The notes under the pieces are model-generated. The model did not search any database, was not told the origin of the DNA, and saw only the letters and a program-made list of their open reading frames with translations. A stretch of DNA of 64,000 bases from Clostridia bacterium (GTDB taxonomy: Bacteria > Bacillota > Clostridia > Christensenellales > Aristaeellaceae). Of the stretch, positions 1 to 7,722 are shown piece by piece. The stretch covers positions 1 to 64,000 of the forward strand of contig JAFPWU010000018.1 of the NCBI GenBank assembly GCA_017412715.1. Direction: 5' to 3'. Numbering within the stretch: the first letter of the stretch is position 1; each line of letters begins with the position of its first letter. The position numbers and the translations under genes were made by a program.

Positions 1-431
1 AGGACGTCTGTCGAAAGGAATCGGGAATTGCTTCCGGTCACGTAAATTTCCAATTGCGGATTACGAAGATAGCCGTTTAAAACAGCCTCAAAGCAATCCA
101 GTTCCTGAATTTCATCCAGCAGCAGATAAAAGGTGCCTTCTATCGGAAATTGTTCACTGACGAAGCGCATGAATTTGGCCGGAGAAACTTTCCGTTTCTC
201 CCGAGCAAGTTCGATCGGATCCTCACCGATTCTGGCCAGATCATCAGCTGAATCAAACGCAAAGCGGAGAATATGGGAATCATCTGTGACCGATTCGGTC
301 AGATAACGGTAAAACAGAGAATTCATCAGATAGGATTTTCCGCACCTGCGGATTCCTGTAATGACCTTGACCATTCCATTATGCATCCGGATAATCAGTT
401 CATTCAGATAAGCATCTCTTCTTATTTCCAT
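1..431 (-). CDS. AAA-family ATP-binding protein, N-terminal part (cut by window edge)
   Basis: The first 143 residues of a P-loop ATPase lie on the minus strand and run off the left edge. Translated by hand, the protein begins MEIRRDAYLNELIIRMHNG and has a Walker A motif GIRRCGKS near residues 27-34, a Walker B LLLDEIQ near 108-114 and a sensor-like TGSNSRFLS near 133-141. This pattern matches the AAA_14/DUF4143 ATPases, which are common accessory genes in gut Bacillota and of unclear function. A GAGGTG ribosome binding site sits just upstream of the ATG. The DNA is visibly more AT-rich than the main body of the window, which fits an acquired gene. The C-terminal DUF4143 half, if present, is outside the window. 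Confidence 0.8.
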   Translation of the reverse strand, partial: MEIRRDAYLNELIIRMHNGMVKVITGIRRCGKSYLMNSLFYRYLTESVTDDSHILRFAFDSADDLARIGEDPIELAREKRKVSPAKFMRFVSEQFPIEGTFYLLLDEIQELDCFEAVLNGYLRNPQLEIYVTGSNSRFLSTDV

Positions 432-481
432 GTGCACCTCATCGTTTTATAAATATGGCATAATTGCCAGTTTTCTAAAAT

Positions 482-510
482 AATATAACATAAATCGAAC
501 TCATCTACAA
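482..510 (-). promoter_or_regulatory. Candidate promoter of the AAA ATPase gene
   Basis: On the minus strand there is TTGTAG at 505-510, a 17-nt spacer and TATATT at 482-487. It lies about 50 nt upstream of the ATPase start codon in a very AT-rich stretch, so chance matches are possible. Confidence 0.45.
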
Positions 511-558
511 TATATTCGCTTTTGATTTTCGGAAAAAAAGCCGTATTTCTAAAGTGCT

Positions 559-621
559 ATTGATTCGGGTATGCCAGTGGATCGTATCCGTCAAATAACA
601 GAGCGTCTGGGAACAGAATAA
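559..621 (+). pseudogene. Possible C-terminal tail of a lost gene
   Basis: One open frame reads IDSGMPVDRIRQITERLGTE then stop at 619-621. The GMPVDRIRQIT pattern resembles the tail of Rpn/PD-(D/E)XK transposase-like nucleases, but 20 residues cannot prove it. The rest of 432-699 shows no gene. It holds the ATPase promoter and, at its right end, the CTGGAGGTG ribosome binding site of the IS66 ORF. Confidence 0.2.
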
Positions 622-699
622 AAAACGTGATTTAATGGTAGCACGAATTCGTACGAAAATGCGCTAACCCCGCTAACCCGTGCAACTGGAGGTGCGGCC

Positions 700-942
700 A
701 TGACAATCTACGACGTACAGAATGCCCAGAAAACACCCATATGGAAGCAACGGATCATTGAATGCCGTTCAAGCGGAATGAGCGTCAAGGAATTGTGTAA
801 AGAACGGGGCTTGGATTTCACAACCTATTACCGCTGGGAAAGGAAAATCCTGACATCCATTATTCCGACAGAAGATATGCCTGGTTTGCCTGCTCCGAAT
901 CTTCTTCCTGTTGCTGGCCCGCAGAACGCCATTTTCAAGTAA
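700..942 (+). CDS. IS66-type TnpA-like helix-turn-helix protein, truncated
   Basis: This 80-residue protein has a helix-turn-helix core (roughly residues 14-50) with the signature WKQRIIECRSSGMSV and YYRWERKI. That is the pattern of the IS66 accessory protein TnpA, in which a Tyr-Tyr-Arg-Trp end to the recognition helix is typical. Family members are usually over 100 residues; here the frame closes early and reads into a TnpB-like tail in another frame, so the C-terminus is probably truncated. The start has a good CTGGAGGTG ribosome binding site 8-10 nt upstream. It is probably non-functional alone, though it may still be expressed. Confidence 0.6.
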   Translation: MTIYDVQNAQKTPIWKQRIIECRSSGMSVKELCKERGLDFTTYYRWERKILTSIIPTEDMPGLPAPNLLPVAGPQNAIFK

Positions 943-1031
943 GACAGTTAACCAGTGCGCAATATGCTCGTCTGCTGGAAGGCCTGGAGATTGAGAAAAA
1001 AGTGTTTTCTCTCCCAAAAGAATTCTTCTAA
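927..1031 (+). pseudogene. IS66 TnpB-like C-terminal remnant
   Basis: In the frame shifted from the TnpA-like ORF, the DNA reads RQLTSAQYARLLEGLEIEKK and closes with TAA at 1029-1031. LTxxQYxxLLEGLxIE is the usual end of the small IS66 TnpB protein. No start codon or N-terminal half is present, so this is a fragment fused by deletion. Confidence 0.45.
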
Positions 1032-1138
1032 AATCATTGAAAAATAAGGAAATTTTAGCGAATTACCAAAAGGAATTCACGCTCTGCATGTCGAATATAT
1101 AATATCTGAGTTGGCTGTTCCGGCAGATCACGGCTGCT

Positions 1139-1210
1139 AACCACAATTTCACGGATGAGTTCCTGGAAAATCTGAAGCCGTGGAGCGAACAGGCTCAGGA
1201 AAACTGTTGA
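1139..1210 (+). pseudogene. IS66 transposase C-terminal remnant
   Basis: An open frame ends FLENLKPWSEQAQENC before TGA at 1208-1210. The Leu-xx-Leu-x-Pro-Trp-Ser ending resembles the extreme C-terminus of the IS66 DDE transposase. Only about 22 residues remain. The assignment leans on its position after the two other IS66 pieces. Confidence 0.4.
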
Positions 1211-1255
1211 CGCTGGATCGTTTGACGTTTACGAAGGGGCCTAAAAACGGCAAAG

Positions 1256-1285
1256 AAAAAACCCGGGAGATTTCTCTCACGGGTT
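1256..1285 (-). terminator. Rho-independent terminator of tRNA-Ala
   Basis: On the minus strand AACCCG (1280-1285) pairs with CGGGTT (1260-1265). A short inner GAGA/TCTC helix continues the stem and a run of T follows. It lies 5 nt beyond the tRNA 3' end. Confidence 0.85.
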
Positions 1286-1290
1286 CTGCG

Positions 1291-1363
1291 TGGAGCATAG
1301 GGGAGTCGAACCCCTGACCTCTACAATGCGAATGTAGCGCACTACCAACTGTGCCAATGCCCC
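1291..1363 (-). tRNA. tRNA-Ala (anticodon CGC)
   Basis: A 73-nt cloverleaf on the minus strand begins GGGGCATTGGCACAG. The acceptor strands are GGGGCAT and ATGCTCC, which create the G3:U70 wobble pair that is the alanine identity element. The anticodon stem CTACA/TGTAG encloses loop TTCGCAT, so the anticodon is CGC and reads GCG. The T arm is AGGGG-TTCGACT-CCCCT and the discriminator base is A. CCA is not encoded and must be added after transcription. Its own promoter and terminator flank it, so it is a single-gene unit. Confidence 0.95.
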
Positions 1364-1506
1364 ATGTATGGGTCCCGGAAGGAAATTCCGGGGAAGTTTC
1401 CCGCGTTTTACGTCTGCGGGTCTGGAGACGAAGCCGATTAACGGCTACCATCGAGACGATCCCAAAGAACCGCGCCGATGCAGGTGCTCTCTGAAGAGCA
1501 GAAAGA

Positions 1507-1535
1507 ACTATAGCACAATTTTCCATAAAAGGCAA
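1507..1535 (-). promoter_or_regulatory. Promoter of tRNA-Ala
   Basis: On the minus strand there is TTGCCT at 1530-1535, a 17-nt spacer and TATAGT at 1507-1512. Transcription would start near 1500 and leave a leader of about 137 nt before the tRNA, which is long for a single tRNA and would need 5' processing by RNase P. No gene is seen in that leader. Confidence 0.7.
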
Positions 1536-1590
1536 GCACTTTTTTTTAAGAATGACGGCTTGTCTTCGGCAAGGGCAGGTGCGGTTATAA

Positions 1591-1618
1591 TTGACATGCA
1601 TTATCCGGATGGTATAAT
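1591..1618 (+). promoter_or_regulatory. Consensus promoter of the M28 peptidase gene
   Basis: TTGACA at 1591-1596, a 16-nt spacer and TATAAT at 1613-1618: both hexamers are perfect sigma-A consensus. It is divergent from the tRNA-Ala promoter and 34 nt upstream of the peptidase start. Confidence 0.85.
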
Positions 1619-1651
1619 TGGCATATATGCAGAAGACGGGAGGAACAGGCC

Positions 1652-2884
1652 ATGACTGAGCTTCAATTGAAAAGCATTTTTGAGAACACGGACTTTGTAC
1701 ACGCCAGCGGAACTCCGGAGGAACTACGGGCGGCGGAATACCTGAAAAAGTGCTGTGAAGAGATGGGTGTCGAGGCCCATCTGGAATCCTTCCGGGTTGC
1801 TATGGCGGAAATGGATTCCTGCTCCGTAACGGCGGACGGGCGGGAGATTCCCTGCAAGGCCTTTTTCGGATGCGGCTGCGGAGAGGTGGAGGGGGAGCTG
1901 TATTATATGCCCGGACAGGATCCCGTCTCCATCGCGGGCGCAAAGGACAGGATCGTGCTGATGGACACTCAGGGAATCGGGCGCTTTGCCTACCAGGATC
2001 TGATGAAGGCAGGAGCAAAGGGCATCCTGTTCCAGTACGGGAACATGTACTATCCGCATCAGGATATCGACCAGAGAGATCTTCGGGAGCATGTAGTCGG
2101 GGAGGAGAGAAAGGTGCTTTGCGCCATGATCCATTCCTCAGAGGCGGTTCGGCTCGTTCGGGAACATGCGCAGCGGATCAGAATTTCGGTAAGGCAGAAA
2201 GAATATGACGGTGAATCCCATAATGTGGTTGCTGAAATTCCCGGCAGGCGGGATGAATTTATCACGCTTTCCGCCCATTACGATACCACATCCCTTTCCC
2301 ACGGAGCCTATGACAATATGTCCGGCTGCGCAGGGCTGCTTGGCGTGATGGACGCGCTGAAGGACAGACCGCTGAATTATGGGCTCCGATTCGTATTCTG
2401 CGGAAGCGAGGAAAGAGGTCTGCTGGGGTCCAAGGCCTATGTGCGCGATCATGAGAATGAGCTGGAGAAAACGGTGCTTAACATTAATCTGGATATGATC
2501 GGCGCGATCATGGGGAAATTCATCGCCAGAGTCTCCGCGGAGGATAAGCTGGCCCATTATCTATCCTATATGGGAGCGGAGCTTGGATTCCCCGTGGAGG
2601 CTAAAACAGGCGTCTATTCCAGCGATTCCACCCCCTTCGCGGACAAGGGGGTTCCCGCGGTTTCCCTGGCGAGGATCGCCGGAGGAAATGTTGCGCCGAT
2701 TCACTGCAGGTATGATACCAAGGAATTGCTCTCCATGGAGCAGCTGAGCCGGGATATCCATTTCATCACGGAGTTTACCCGGCGGATGGCGGATGCGGCC
2801 TGCTGCCCGGTGGCCCGTGAAATACCGGAAAAAGTAAGGAAAGAGCTGGATGAATACCTGTTCAGAAAACGGAACGAGGCTTGA
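1652..2884 (+). CDS. M28-family zinc aminopeptidase
   Basis: A 410-residue metallopeptidase of family M28. Visible co-catalytic zinc site residues are H209 (SAHYDTT), bridging D221 (YDNMSG), the E253-E254 pair (GSEERG), D281 (NLDMIG) and H351 (IHCRYDT). Residues about 70-170 look like an inserted protease-associated domain. There is no signal peptide, so it should act in the cytoplasm, probably trimming amino acids from peptides. The ATG is preceded by GGGAGG at 8-nt spacing and a perfect promoter, and a terminator follows, so the gene is monocistronic. M20 peptidases are the main alternative, but the HYD...DN...EE spacing favours M28. The exact substrate is not readable from the sequence. 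Confidence 0.88.
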   Translation: MTELQLKSIFENTDFVHASGTPEELRAAEYLKKCCEEMGVEAHLESFRVAMAEMDSCSVTADGREIPCKAFFGCGCGEVEGELYYMPGQDPVSIAGAKDRIVLMDTQGIGRFAYQDLMKAGAKGILFQYGNMYYPHQDIDQRDLREHVVGEERKVLCAMIHSSEAVRLVREHAQRIRISVRQKEYDGESHNVVAEIPGRRDEFITLSAHYDTTSLSHGAYDNMSGCAGLLGVMDALKDRPLNYGLRFVFCGSEERGLLGSKAYVRDHENELEKTVLNINLDMIGAIMGKFIARVSAEDKLAHYLSYMGAELGFPVEAKTGVYSSDSTPFADKGVPAVSLARIAGGNVAPIHCRYDTKELLSMEQLSRDIHFITEFTRRMADAACCPVAREIPEKVRKELDEYLFRKRNEA

Positions 2885-2912
2885 AAAAACAAGGAAGAGG
2901 ACACGTGACAAA

Positions 2913-2950
2913 GGGCGCCCGGCTTCACATCTCCGGGCGCCCGTATTTTA
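2913..2950 (+). terminator. Terminator between convergent genes
   Basis: A perfect 10-bp GC stem (2913-2922 with 2933-2942) with a 10-nt loop is followed by GTATTTTA. It ends the peptidase gene. On the other strand the hairpin is followed by TTTGTC, so it may also serve the convergent SH3b gene. Confidence 0.75.
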
Positions 2951-3016
2951 AACGCTGTACTCTTTTTCCTTTGCGGGCAGCGATTTCAACCCGCGGTTTT
3001 TTCGCTGAGAATTTTC

Positions 3017-3577
3017 TCAGGCGGCCTTCGTGATGTAGTCGTTGGCTACATATCCGGTCTGGCCGGTGGTCTGGTCCACTACCTTGCTCCAGGTCTTGCC
3101 GACAGCCACTACGGTCAGCGCATCTCCGGCGGCCAGGCGGCGGATTGCCTTGGCGGTTTTGTTGGGCTTGGTCCTCAGACCGACGCTTTCAGTGGTGTTC
3201 TTGCCCCGGGCGAGAGCGGTCACCTTATAGGATTCCACCGTGCGGAAGTTGTCGTCCCGCTCCGTCACCTCGTACTTGCCGGGCTTTTTCGCCTGCAGGA
3301 ACTTGGTCATCACATAGCCGGCCGCCTTGCCGTCCTGGTATACATGGGCCCATCCGCTGCCCGCGTCCTCAATGATCTCTACTTTCTTGCCGCTGTCCAC
3401 GCGATAGAGCACCTTTGCCTTGGTGGAGGGGGTTTCCCGTACATTCAGCGTTTTTCCGTCCGCGCAGTTGACCCACATTTCGAGGTTGTCCGCAACCTGC
3501 TCCGCTCCGGAAATTGCCGGAATCATCAGACCTACCATCATCAGTACCACCATCACGATCCCGATCAGCTTCTTCAT
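3017..3577 (-). CDS. Secreted protein with two bacterial SH3 (SH3b) domains
   Basis: This 186-residue protein has a signal peptide (KK, then a hydrophobic stretch, cleavage likely after the SGA near residue 25). Two SH3b repeats follow, about residues 33-95 (LNVRETPSTKAKVLYRV) and 112-184 (VGLRTKPNKTAKAIRRL). Each repeat has the usual glycine-tyrosine end (AAGYVMTKFL, TGYVANDYI). SH3b domains bind cell-wall peptides; no catalytic domain is attached, so it is probably a wall-binding or adaptor protein. The ATG has an AAGGAGG site 7 nt upstream. It stands alone between two divergent or convergent neighbours. Confidence 0.85.
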   Translation of the reverse strand: MKKLIGIVMVVLMMVGLMIPAISGAEQVADNLEMWVNCADGKTLNVRETPSTKAKVLYRVDSGKKVEIIEDAGSGWAHVYQDGKAAGYVMTKFLQAKKPGKYEVTERDDNFRTVESYKVTALARGKNTTESVGLRTKPNKTAKAIRRLAAGDALTVVAVGKTWSKVVDQTTGQTGYVANDYITKAA

Positions 3578-3706
3578 TTTCCCGTCCTCCTTTTCTCTAT
3601 GCCCTTCGCGGGCCGCGTTTTTTTCTTTCCTCTGGCCAGGCCCACCGTCCTGACACCTGTATATACGCAGCCCGGGGGAGGGTGGCAGGCAGAATGGAAA
3701 AACAAG

Positions 3707-3726
3707 TTTGTTAACTTTTTAACAAA
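3707..3726. repeat. AT-rich inverted repeat between divergent genes
   Basis: TTTGTTAA, 4 nt, TTAACAAA: an 8-bp perfect inverted repeat in the 295-nt gap between the divergent SH3b and deoC genes. The size and symmetry fit an operator, but no regulator gene is next to it. The remainder of the gap contains only the deoC promoter. Confidence 0.35.
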
Positions 3727-3790
3727 GAATGGCGGCGACAAGCTGAAATGGCACTCAGATGCCGCTGAAGAAGAAATTTTTGGAAATGTC

Positions 3791-3819
3791 TTCAAATTAT
3801 GACGGGAAAAAGGTATAAT
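3791..3819 (+). promoter_or_regulatory. Promoter of the deoC-ileS run
   Basis: TTCAAA at 3791-3796, a 17-nt spacer and TATAAT at 3814-3819. The -35 is weak and the -10 is consensus. It sits about 50 nt upstream of deoC. Confidence 0.65.
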
Positions 3820-3872
3820 AACTTGTTGTTCTGTATTTTTTGTTGCGCGGTTTCCGCTGGAAGGAGAAGAAG

Positions 3873-4565
3873 ATGGCGATTACACCGAAAGATATAGCGA
3901 AGATGCTGGATCACTCCACGCTGCAGCCCTGGCTGACGGAGGCGGATATCCGCCGCGGGTGCGAGGTGGCCCTGAAGTATGGGACGGCCAGCGTATGCGC
4001 CAGGCCGTGCGATGTGCCGATTCTGGCGGAGATGCTGGAGGGCAGCGAGGTGAAGGTATGCACGGTGATCGGGTTCCCCCACGGGACGAACGAGACCGCG
4101 ATCAAGCTGGCGGAGGCCCAGATGGCTCTGGCGCAGGGATGCGAAGAGCTGGATATGGTGCTGAATATCGGAAAGCTGAAGGCCGGGGACTATGAGTATG
4201 TGGGCAGCGAGATCCGCATCATTGCCAACGCGGCCCATGAGGCGGGGGCGATCCTGAAGGTGATCTTGGAGACCTGCTACCTGACGGAGGAGGAGAAAAT
4301 CACCGCCTGCCATCTGAGCGAGAAGGCAGGGGCGGACTTCGTCAAAACCAGCACCGGATACGGCTCCGCGGGATGCACCATTGAGGATCTGAAGCTGATG
4401 CGGGCCAATGTATCCGCGAAAGTGAAGGTAAAGGGCTCCGGCGGCATCCGGGATCTGGACACCGTGCTCAGGGCCAGGGAGGCGGGGGCTTCCCGGTGCG
4501 GCGTGAGCGCCACGGAAAAGATCATGGCCGAGGCGGAGGAAAGATACGCCGCGGGAACACTGTAA
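3873..4565 (+). CDS. deoC: Deoxyribose-phosphate aldolase
   Basis: A 230-residue class I aldolase that cleaves 2-deoxyribose 5-phosphate to glyceraldehyde 3-phosphate and acetaldehyde in deoxynucleoside breakdown. The Schiff-base lysine is K158 in FVKTSTGY. The second lysine is K187 in KVKGSGGIR and the acidic partner is D94 in ELDMVLN. The ATG at 3873 has AAGGAG at 3861-3866. An in-frame TTG at 3840 would lie almost on the predicted transcription start and has no ribosome binding site, so I rejected it. The length is typical for bacterial DeoC. It is 28 nt ahead of ileS, and no deoxynucleoside phosphorylase gene is nearby. Confidence 0.96.
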   Translation: MAITPKDIAKMLDHSTLQPWLTEADIRRGCEVALKYGTASVCARPCDVPILAEMLEGSEVKVCTVIGFPHGTNETAIKLAEAQMALAQGCEELDMVLNIGKLKAGDYEYVGSEIRIIANAAHEAGAILKVILETCYLTEEEKITACHLSEKAGADFVKTSTGYGSAGCTIEDLKLMRANVSAKVKVKGSGGIRDLDTVLRAREAGASRCGVSATEKIMAEAEERYAAGTL

Positions 4566-4592
4566 ATAAGGCAGAGGAGAACAGGAAAGGTT

Positions 4593-7500
4593 ATGTACAG
4601 CAAAGTATCGACGGACATGAATTTCGTTTCCCGGGAGCAGGAAGTGACCAGAATGTGGAAGGAGAAGGACATCGTCCGGAAGTCCTTCCACCTGCGGGAT
4701 GGCGCGCCCCAGTTCACCTTCTTTGACGGACCGCCCACCGCTAATGGCAAGCCCCATATCGGGCACATCGAGACCCGTGTGATCAAGGATCTGTTTCCCC
4801 GGTATCGGACCATGAAGGGGCAGAGCGCCCTGCGCATCGCCGGATGGGACACCCACGGCCTGCCGGTGGAGCTGGAGGTGGAGAAGAGCCTGGGCCTGGA
4901 CGGGAAGCCCCAGATCGAGGAATACGGCATTGAGCCCTTCATCGCCGAATGCAAGAAGAGCGTATGGAAATACCTGCACGAATGGGAGAAGATGAGCGAC
5001 CAGGTGGCCTACTGGGCCGACATGGAGCATCCCTACGTGACCTATGAAAACAACTATATCGAGAGCGAATGGTGGAGCCTGAAGCAGATTCATGAGAAGG
5101 GGCTGCTGTATCAGGGCCACAAGATTGTGCCTTACTGCCCCCGGTGCGGGACGGCCCTGAGCTCCCACGAAGTGGCCCAGGGATACAAGAATGTGAAGGA
5201 GACCTCCGCCATCGTCCGGTTCCCGGTGAAGGGGGAGGAGAATACCTACCTGCTGGCATGGACAACCACGCCCTGGACGCTGCCCAGCAACCTGGCGCTG
5301 TGCGTGAATCCCGCGTACACCTACTGCCGGCTGGAGGCGGAGGGGAAGAAGTACATCATGGCCCGGGCCCTGGTGGAAAGCGTATTCGGGGACAAAGAGG
5401 TCACCATTGAAGCGGAATTTCCGGGAAGCGAGCTGAAGGGTACGGAATACGAGCCCCTTTATCGCTTCCAGGAGCCGGACGGCAAGGCCTGGTTCGTGGT
5501 CTGCGACGGATACGTAACCATGGAGGACGGCACGGGCATCGTGCACATCGCTCCGGCCTTCGGCGAGGACGACAACCGGGTATGCCGGGAGAACGGGCTG
5601 CCCTTCATCAACCTGGTGGATACCCAGGGTAAATTCGTGGAGGGAACCACCTGGGCGGGCACCTTCGTGAAGGATGCGGACAAGCCGATCCTGAAGGATC
5701 TGGAAGAGAAGGGGCTGCTGTTTGCCGCGCTTCCCTTCGCCCATGATTATCCCTTCTGCTGGCGGTGCGACACGCCTCTGCTGTACTACGCACGGCCGAC
5801 CTGGTTCATCGCCATGACGAAGGTCCGGGACAGCCTGGTGAGGAACAACCAGACCGTGAACTGGATGCCGGATAACATCAAGGACGGCCGGATGGGCAAC
5901 TTCCTGGAGAACGTGATCGACTGGGGCCTGAGCCGGGAACGGTACTGGGGAACACCCCTGCCGGTATGGAAATGCGAATGCGGGCATATGCATGTTGTGG
6001 GAAGCCGGGCGGAGCTGCGGCAGATGGCCGTGCAGGATCCCGGAGAGGAGATCGAGCTGCACCGGCCCTTCATCGACGAAGTGACGCTGCGGTGCGAAAA
6101 GTGCGGCGGCGAAATGCACCGGGTGAAGGAGGTCATCGACTGCTGGTACGATTCCGGAAGCATGCCCTTCGCCCAGTGGCACTATCCCTTCGAGCATAAG
6201 GAAGAATTCGAGAAGAACTTCCCGGCGGACTTCATTTCCGAGGCGGTGGACCAGACCCGGGGGTGGTTCTATACGCTGGAGGCCATCAGCACCCTGCTGT
6301 TTGACCGGGCGCCCTTCAAGAACTGCATCGTCATGGGACACGTGCAGGACGCGGAAGGCCGGAAGATGTCCAAGCACCTGGGCAACGTGGTGGATCCCTT
6401 CGTGATGCTGGACAAATTCGGCGCAGACGCGCTGCGGTGGTATTTCTACACCACGGCCGCGCCCTGGCTGCCCAAGCGGTTCAGCGAGGAAGCGGTGCAG
6501 GAGGTGCAGCGGAAGTTCCTGGCCACCCTGCAGAATACCTACGCCTTCTTTACCATGTATGCCCAGATCGACGGATTTGACCCGAAGGCCCATCCGCTGG
6601 ACAAGGTGGAGCTGACGCTGATGGACCGCTGGATCCTGAGCCGGCTGAATACCCTGATCCGCCGGGTGGACGGGGATCTGGCCCAGTATCGGGTCAGCGA
6701 GCCCGCCGCCGCCATTGAGGAATTTGTGGATGACCTGAGCAACTGGTACGTCCGGCGCGGCCGGGAGCGGTTCTGGGGCAAGGGCATGGCGGGAGAGAAG
6801 GAAGCGGCCTTCGCCACGCTGTACCATGTGCTGGTAGAGCTGAGCAAGATCTGCGCGCCCTTCATCCCCTTCCTGAGCGAGGAGATCTACCAGAACCTGG
6901 TTGTGAATAACATTCCCGGCGCGCCGGAAAGCGTGCATCTGTGCGACTTCCCCCAGGCGGAGGAGAGCCGGATCGATCCGGAGATGGAGCGGCAGATGGC
7001 GGCGCTGCTGGAGGTGGTTCAGCTGGGCCGGGCCTGTCGGAACGCGGCCAACCTGAAGGTGCGTCAGCCCCTGGCGAAGCTGTATGTCAAGGGCGCGAGC
7101 TTTGGAACGGATTATCAGGCCCTGTGCGAGGATGAGCTGAACGTGAAGGAGGTCATCTTCACGGAGGATGCCCGGGCCTTTACGACCTACCAGCTGAAGC
7201 CGCAGATGAGGACTCTGGGACCGAAATACGGAAAGCTGCTGGGCAGGATCGGCCAGCATCTGGCCACCCTGGACGGAAATGACGTGGTGGACGCCTTCGG
7301 CCGGGGCGAGGAAGTTTCCTTCGAGATCGAGGGCACCCAGGTGACCCTGGCCAAGGACGACGTGCTGACCAGCCCGATGCAGAAGCCCGGCTTCACCGCT
7401 CTGGAGGACCGGGGCGTGACGGTGGTGCTGGATACGAACCTGACCGAGGATCTGATCCGGGAAGGATATGCCCGGGAGGTGATCTCCAAGATCCAGACCA

Positions 7501-7715
7501 TGCGGAAGGAAGCGGGCTTCGAGGTGACGGACCGGATCGAGATCCGGTACACGGCGAAGGATGCCCTGGCTGAGGCGCTGGAGGCCTGCGGAGAGATGAT
7601 CCGGAAGGGAACGCTGGCCCTGAGCCTGACCCGGGCGGAAGCAGGAGAGGGCTTCATCGCGAAGGAATGGGACATCAACGACAGGAAAGCCATCCTGGCG
7701 GTAAAAAAGGCATAA
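4593..7715 (+). CDS. ileS: Isoleucyl-tRNA synthetase
   Basis: A 1040-residue class I synthetase charging tRNA-Ile. The HIGH motif is H55-I-G-H58 after FDGPPTANGKP, and the KMSKS loop is K591-M-S-K-H. The catalytic core, an editing domain insert (about 190-400) and an anticodon-binding C-terminal half are all present. The C-terminus ends in ILAVKKA without the terminal Cys-rich zinc motif of the common bacterial type 1 enzyme. That, with the length and sequence style, points to the type 2 (eukaryote-like) IleRS, a group often insensitive to mupirocin. The resistance is inference only. No T-box leader precedes it: only 28 nt separate it from deoC. Confidence 0.97.
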   Translation: MYSKVSTDMNFVSREQEVTRMWKEKDIVRKSFHLRDGAPQFTFFDGPPTANGKPHIGHIETRVIKDLFPRYRTMKGQSALRIAGWDTHGLPVELEVEKSLGLDGKPQIEEYGIEPFIAECKKSVWKYLHEWEKMSDQVAYWADMEHPYVTYENNYIESEWWSLKQIHEKGLLYQGHKIVPYCPRCGTALSSHEVAQGYKNVKETSAIVRFPVKGEENTYLLAWTTTPWTLPSNLALCVNPAYTYCRLEAEGKKYIMARALVESVFGDKEVTIEAEFPGSELKGTEYEPLYRFQEPDGKAWFVVCDGYVTMEDGTGIVHIAPAFGEDDNRVCRENGLPFINLVDTQGKFVEGTTWAGTFVKDADKPILKDLEEKGLLFAALPFAHDYPFCWRCDTPLLYYARPTWFIAMTKVRDSLVRNNQTVNWMPDNIKDGRMGNFLENVIDWGLSRERYWGTPLPVWKCECGHMHVVGSRAELRQMAVQDPGEEIELHRPFIDEVTLRCEKCGGEMHRVKEVIDCWYDSGSMPFAQWHYPFEHKEEFEKNFPADFISEAVDQTRGWFYTLEAISTLLFDRAPFKNCIVMGHVQDAEGRKMSKHLGNVVDPFVMLDKFGADALRWYFYTTAAPWLPKRFSEEAVQEVQRKFLATLQNTYAFFTMYAQIDGFDPKAHPLDKVELTLMDRWILSRLNTLIRRVDGDLAQYRVSEPAAAIEEFVDDLSNWYVRRGRERFWGKGMAGEKEAAFATLYHVLVELSKICAPFIPFLSEEIYQNLVVNNIPGAPESVHLCDFPQAEESRIDPEMERQMAALLEVVQLGRACRNAANLKVRQPLAKLYVKGASFGTDYQALCEDELNVKEVIFTEDARAFTTYQLKPQMRTLGPKYGKLLGRIGQHLATLDGNDVVDAFGRGEEVSFEIEGTQVTLAKDDVLTSPMQKPGFTALEDRGVTVVLDTNLTEDLIREGYAREVISKIQTMRKEAGFEVTDRIEIRYTAKDALAEALEACGEMIRKGTLALSLTRAEAGEGFIAKEWDINDRKAILAVKKA

Positions 7716-7722
7716 AATACGG

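Larger units (their letters stand above)
700..1210 (+). mobile_element. Decayed IS66-family element
   Basis: Three short pieces in order look like the ends of the three IS66 genes. They are a nearly intact N-terminal TnpA-like protein (700-942), a TnpB-like tail (about 927-1031) and a transposase-like tail (about 1139-1210). The bulk of TnpB and of the DDE transposase is missing, so the element has collapsed by internal deletion and cannot move by itself. I did not find convincing terminal inverted repeats. Low GC relative to the rest of the window agrees with foreign origin. Confidence 0.55.

Noticed and set aside
1149..1601. A 150-codon minus-strand frame over the tRNA
   Set aside because: It reads straight through the tRNA-Ala gene and its terminator.
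1368..1655. A 95-codon open frame between tRNA-Ala and the M28 gene
   Set aside because: It spans the tRNA leader and two promoters on both strands, has no ribosome binding site and gives a low-complexity basic peptide.
4566..4592. T-box riboswitch ahead of ileS
   Set aside because: Only 27 nt lie between deoC and ileS, so there is no room for a T-box.
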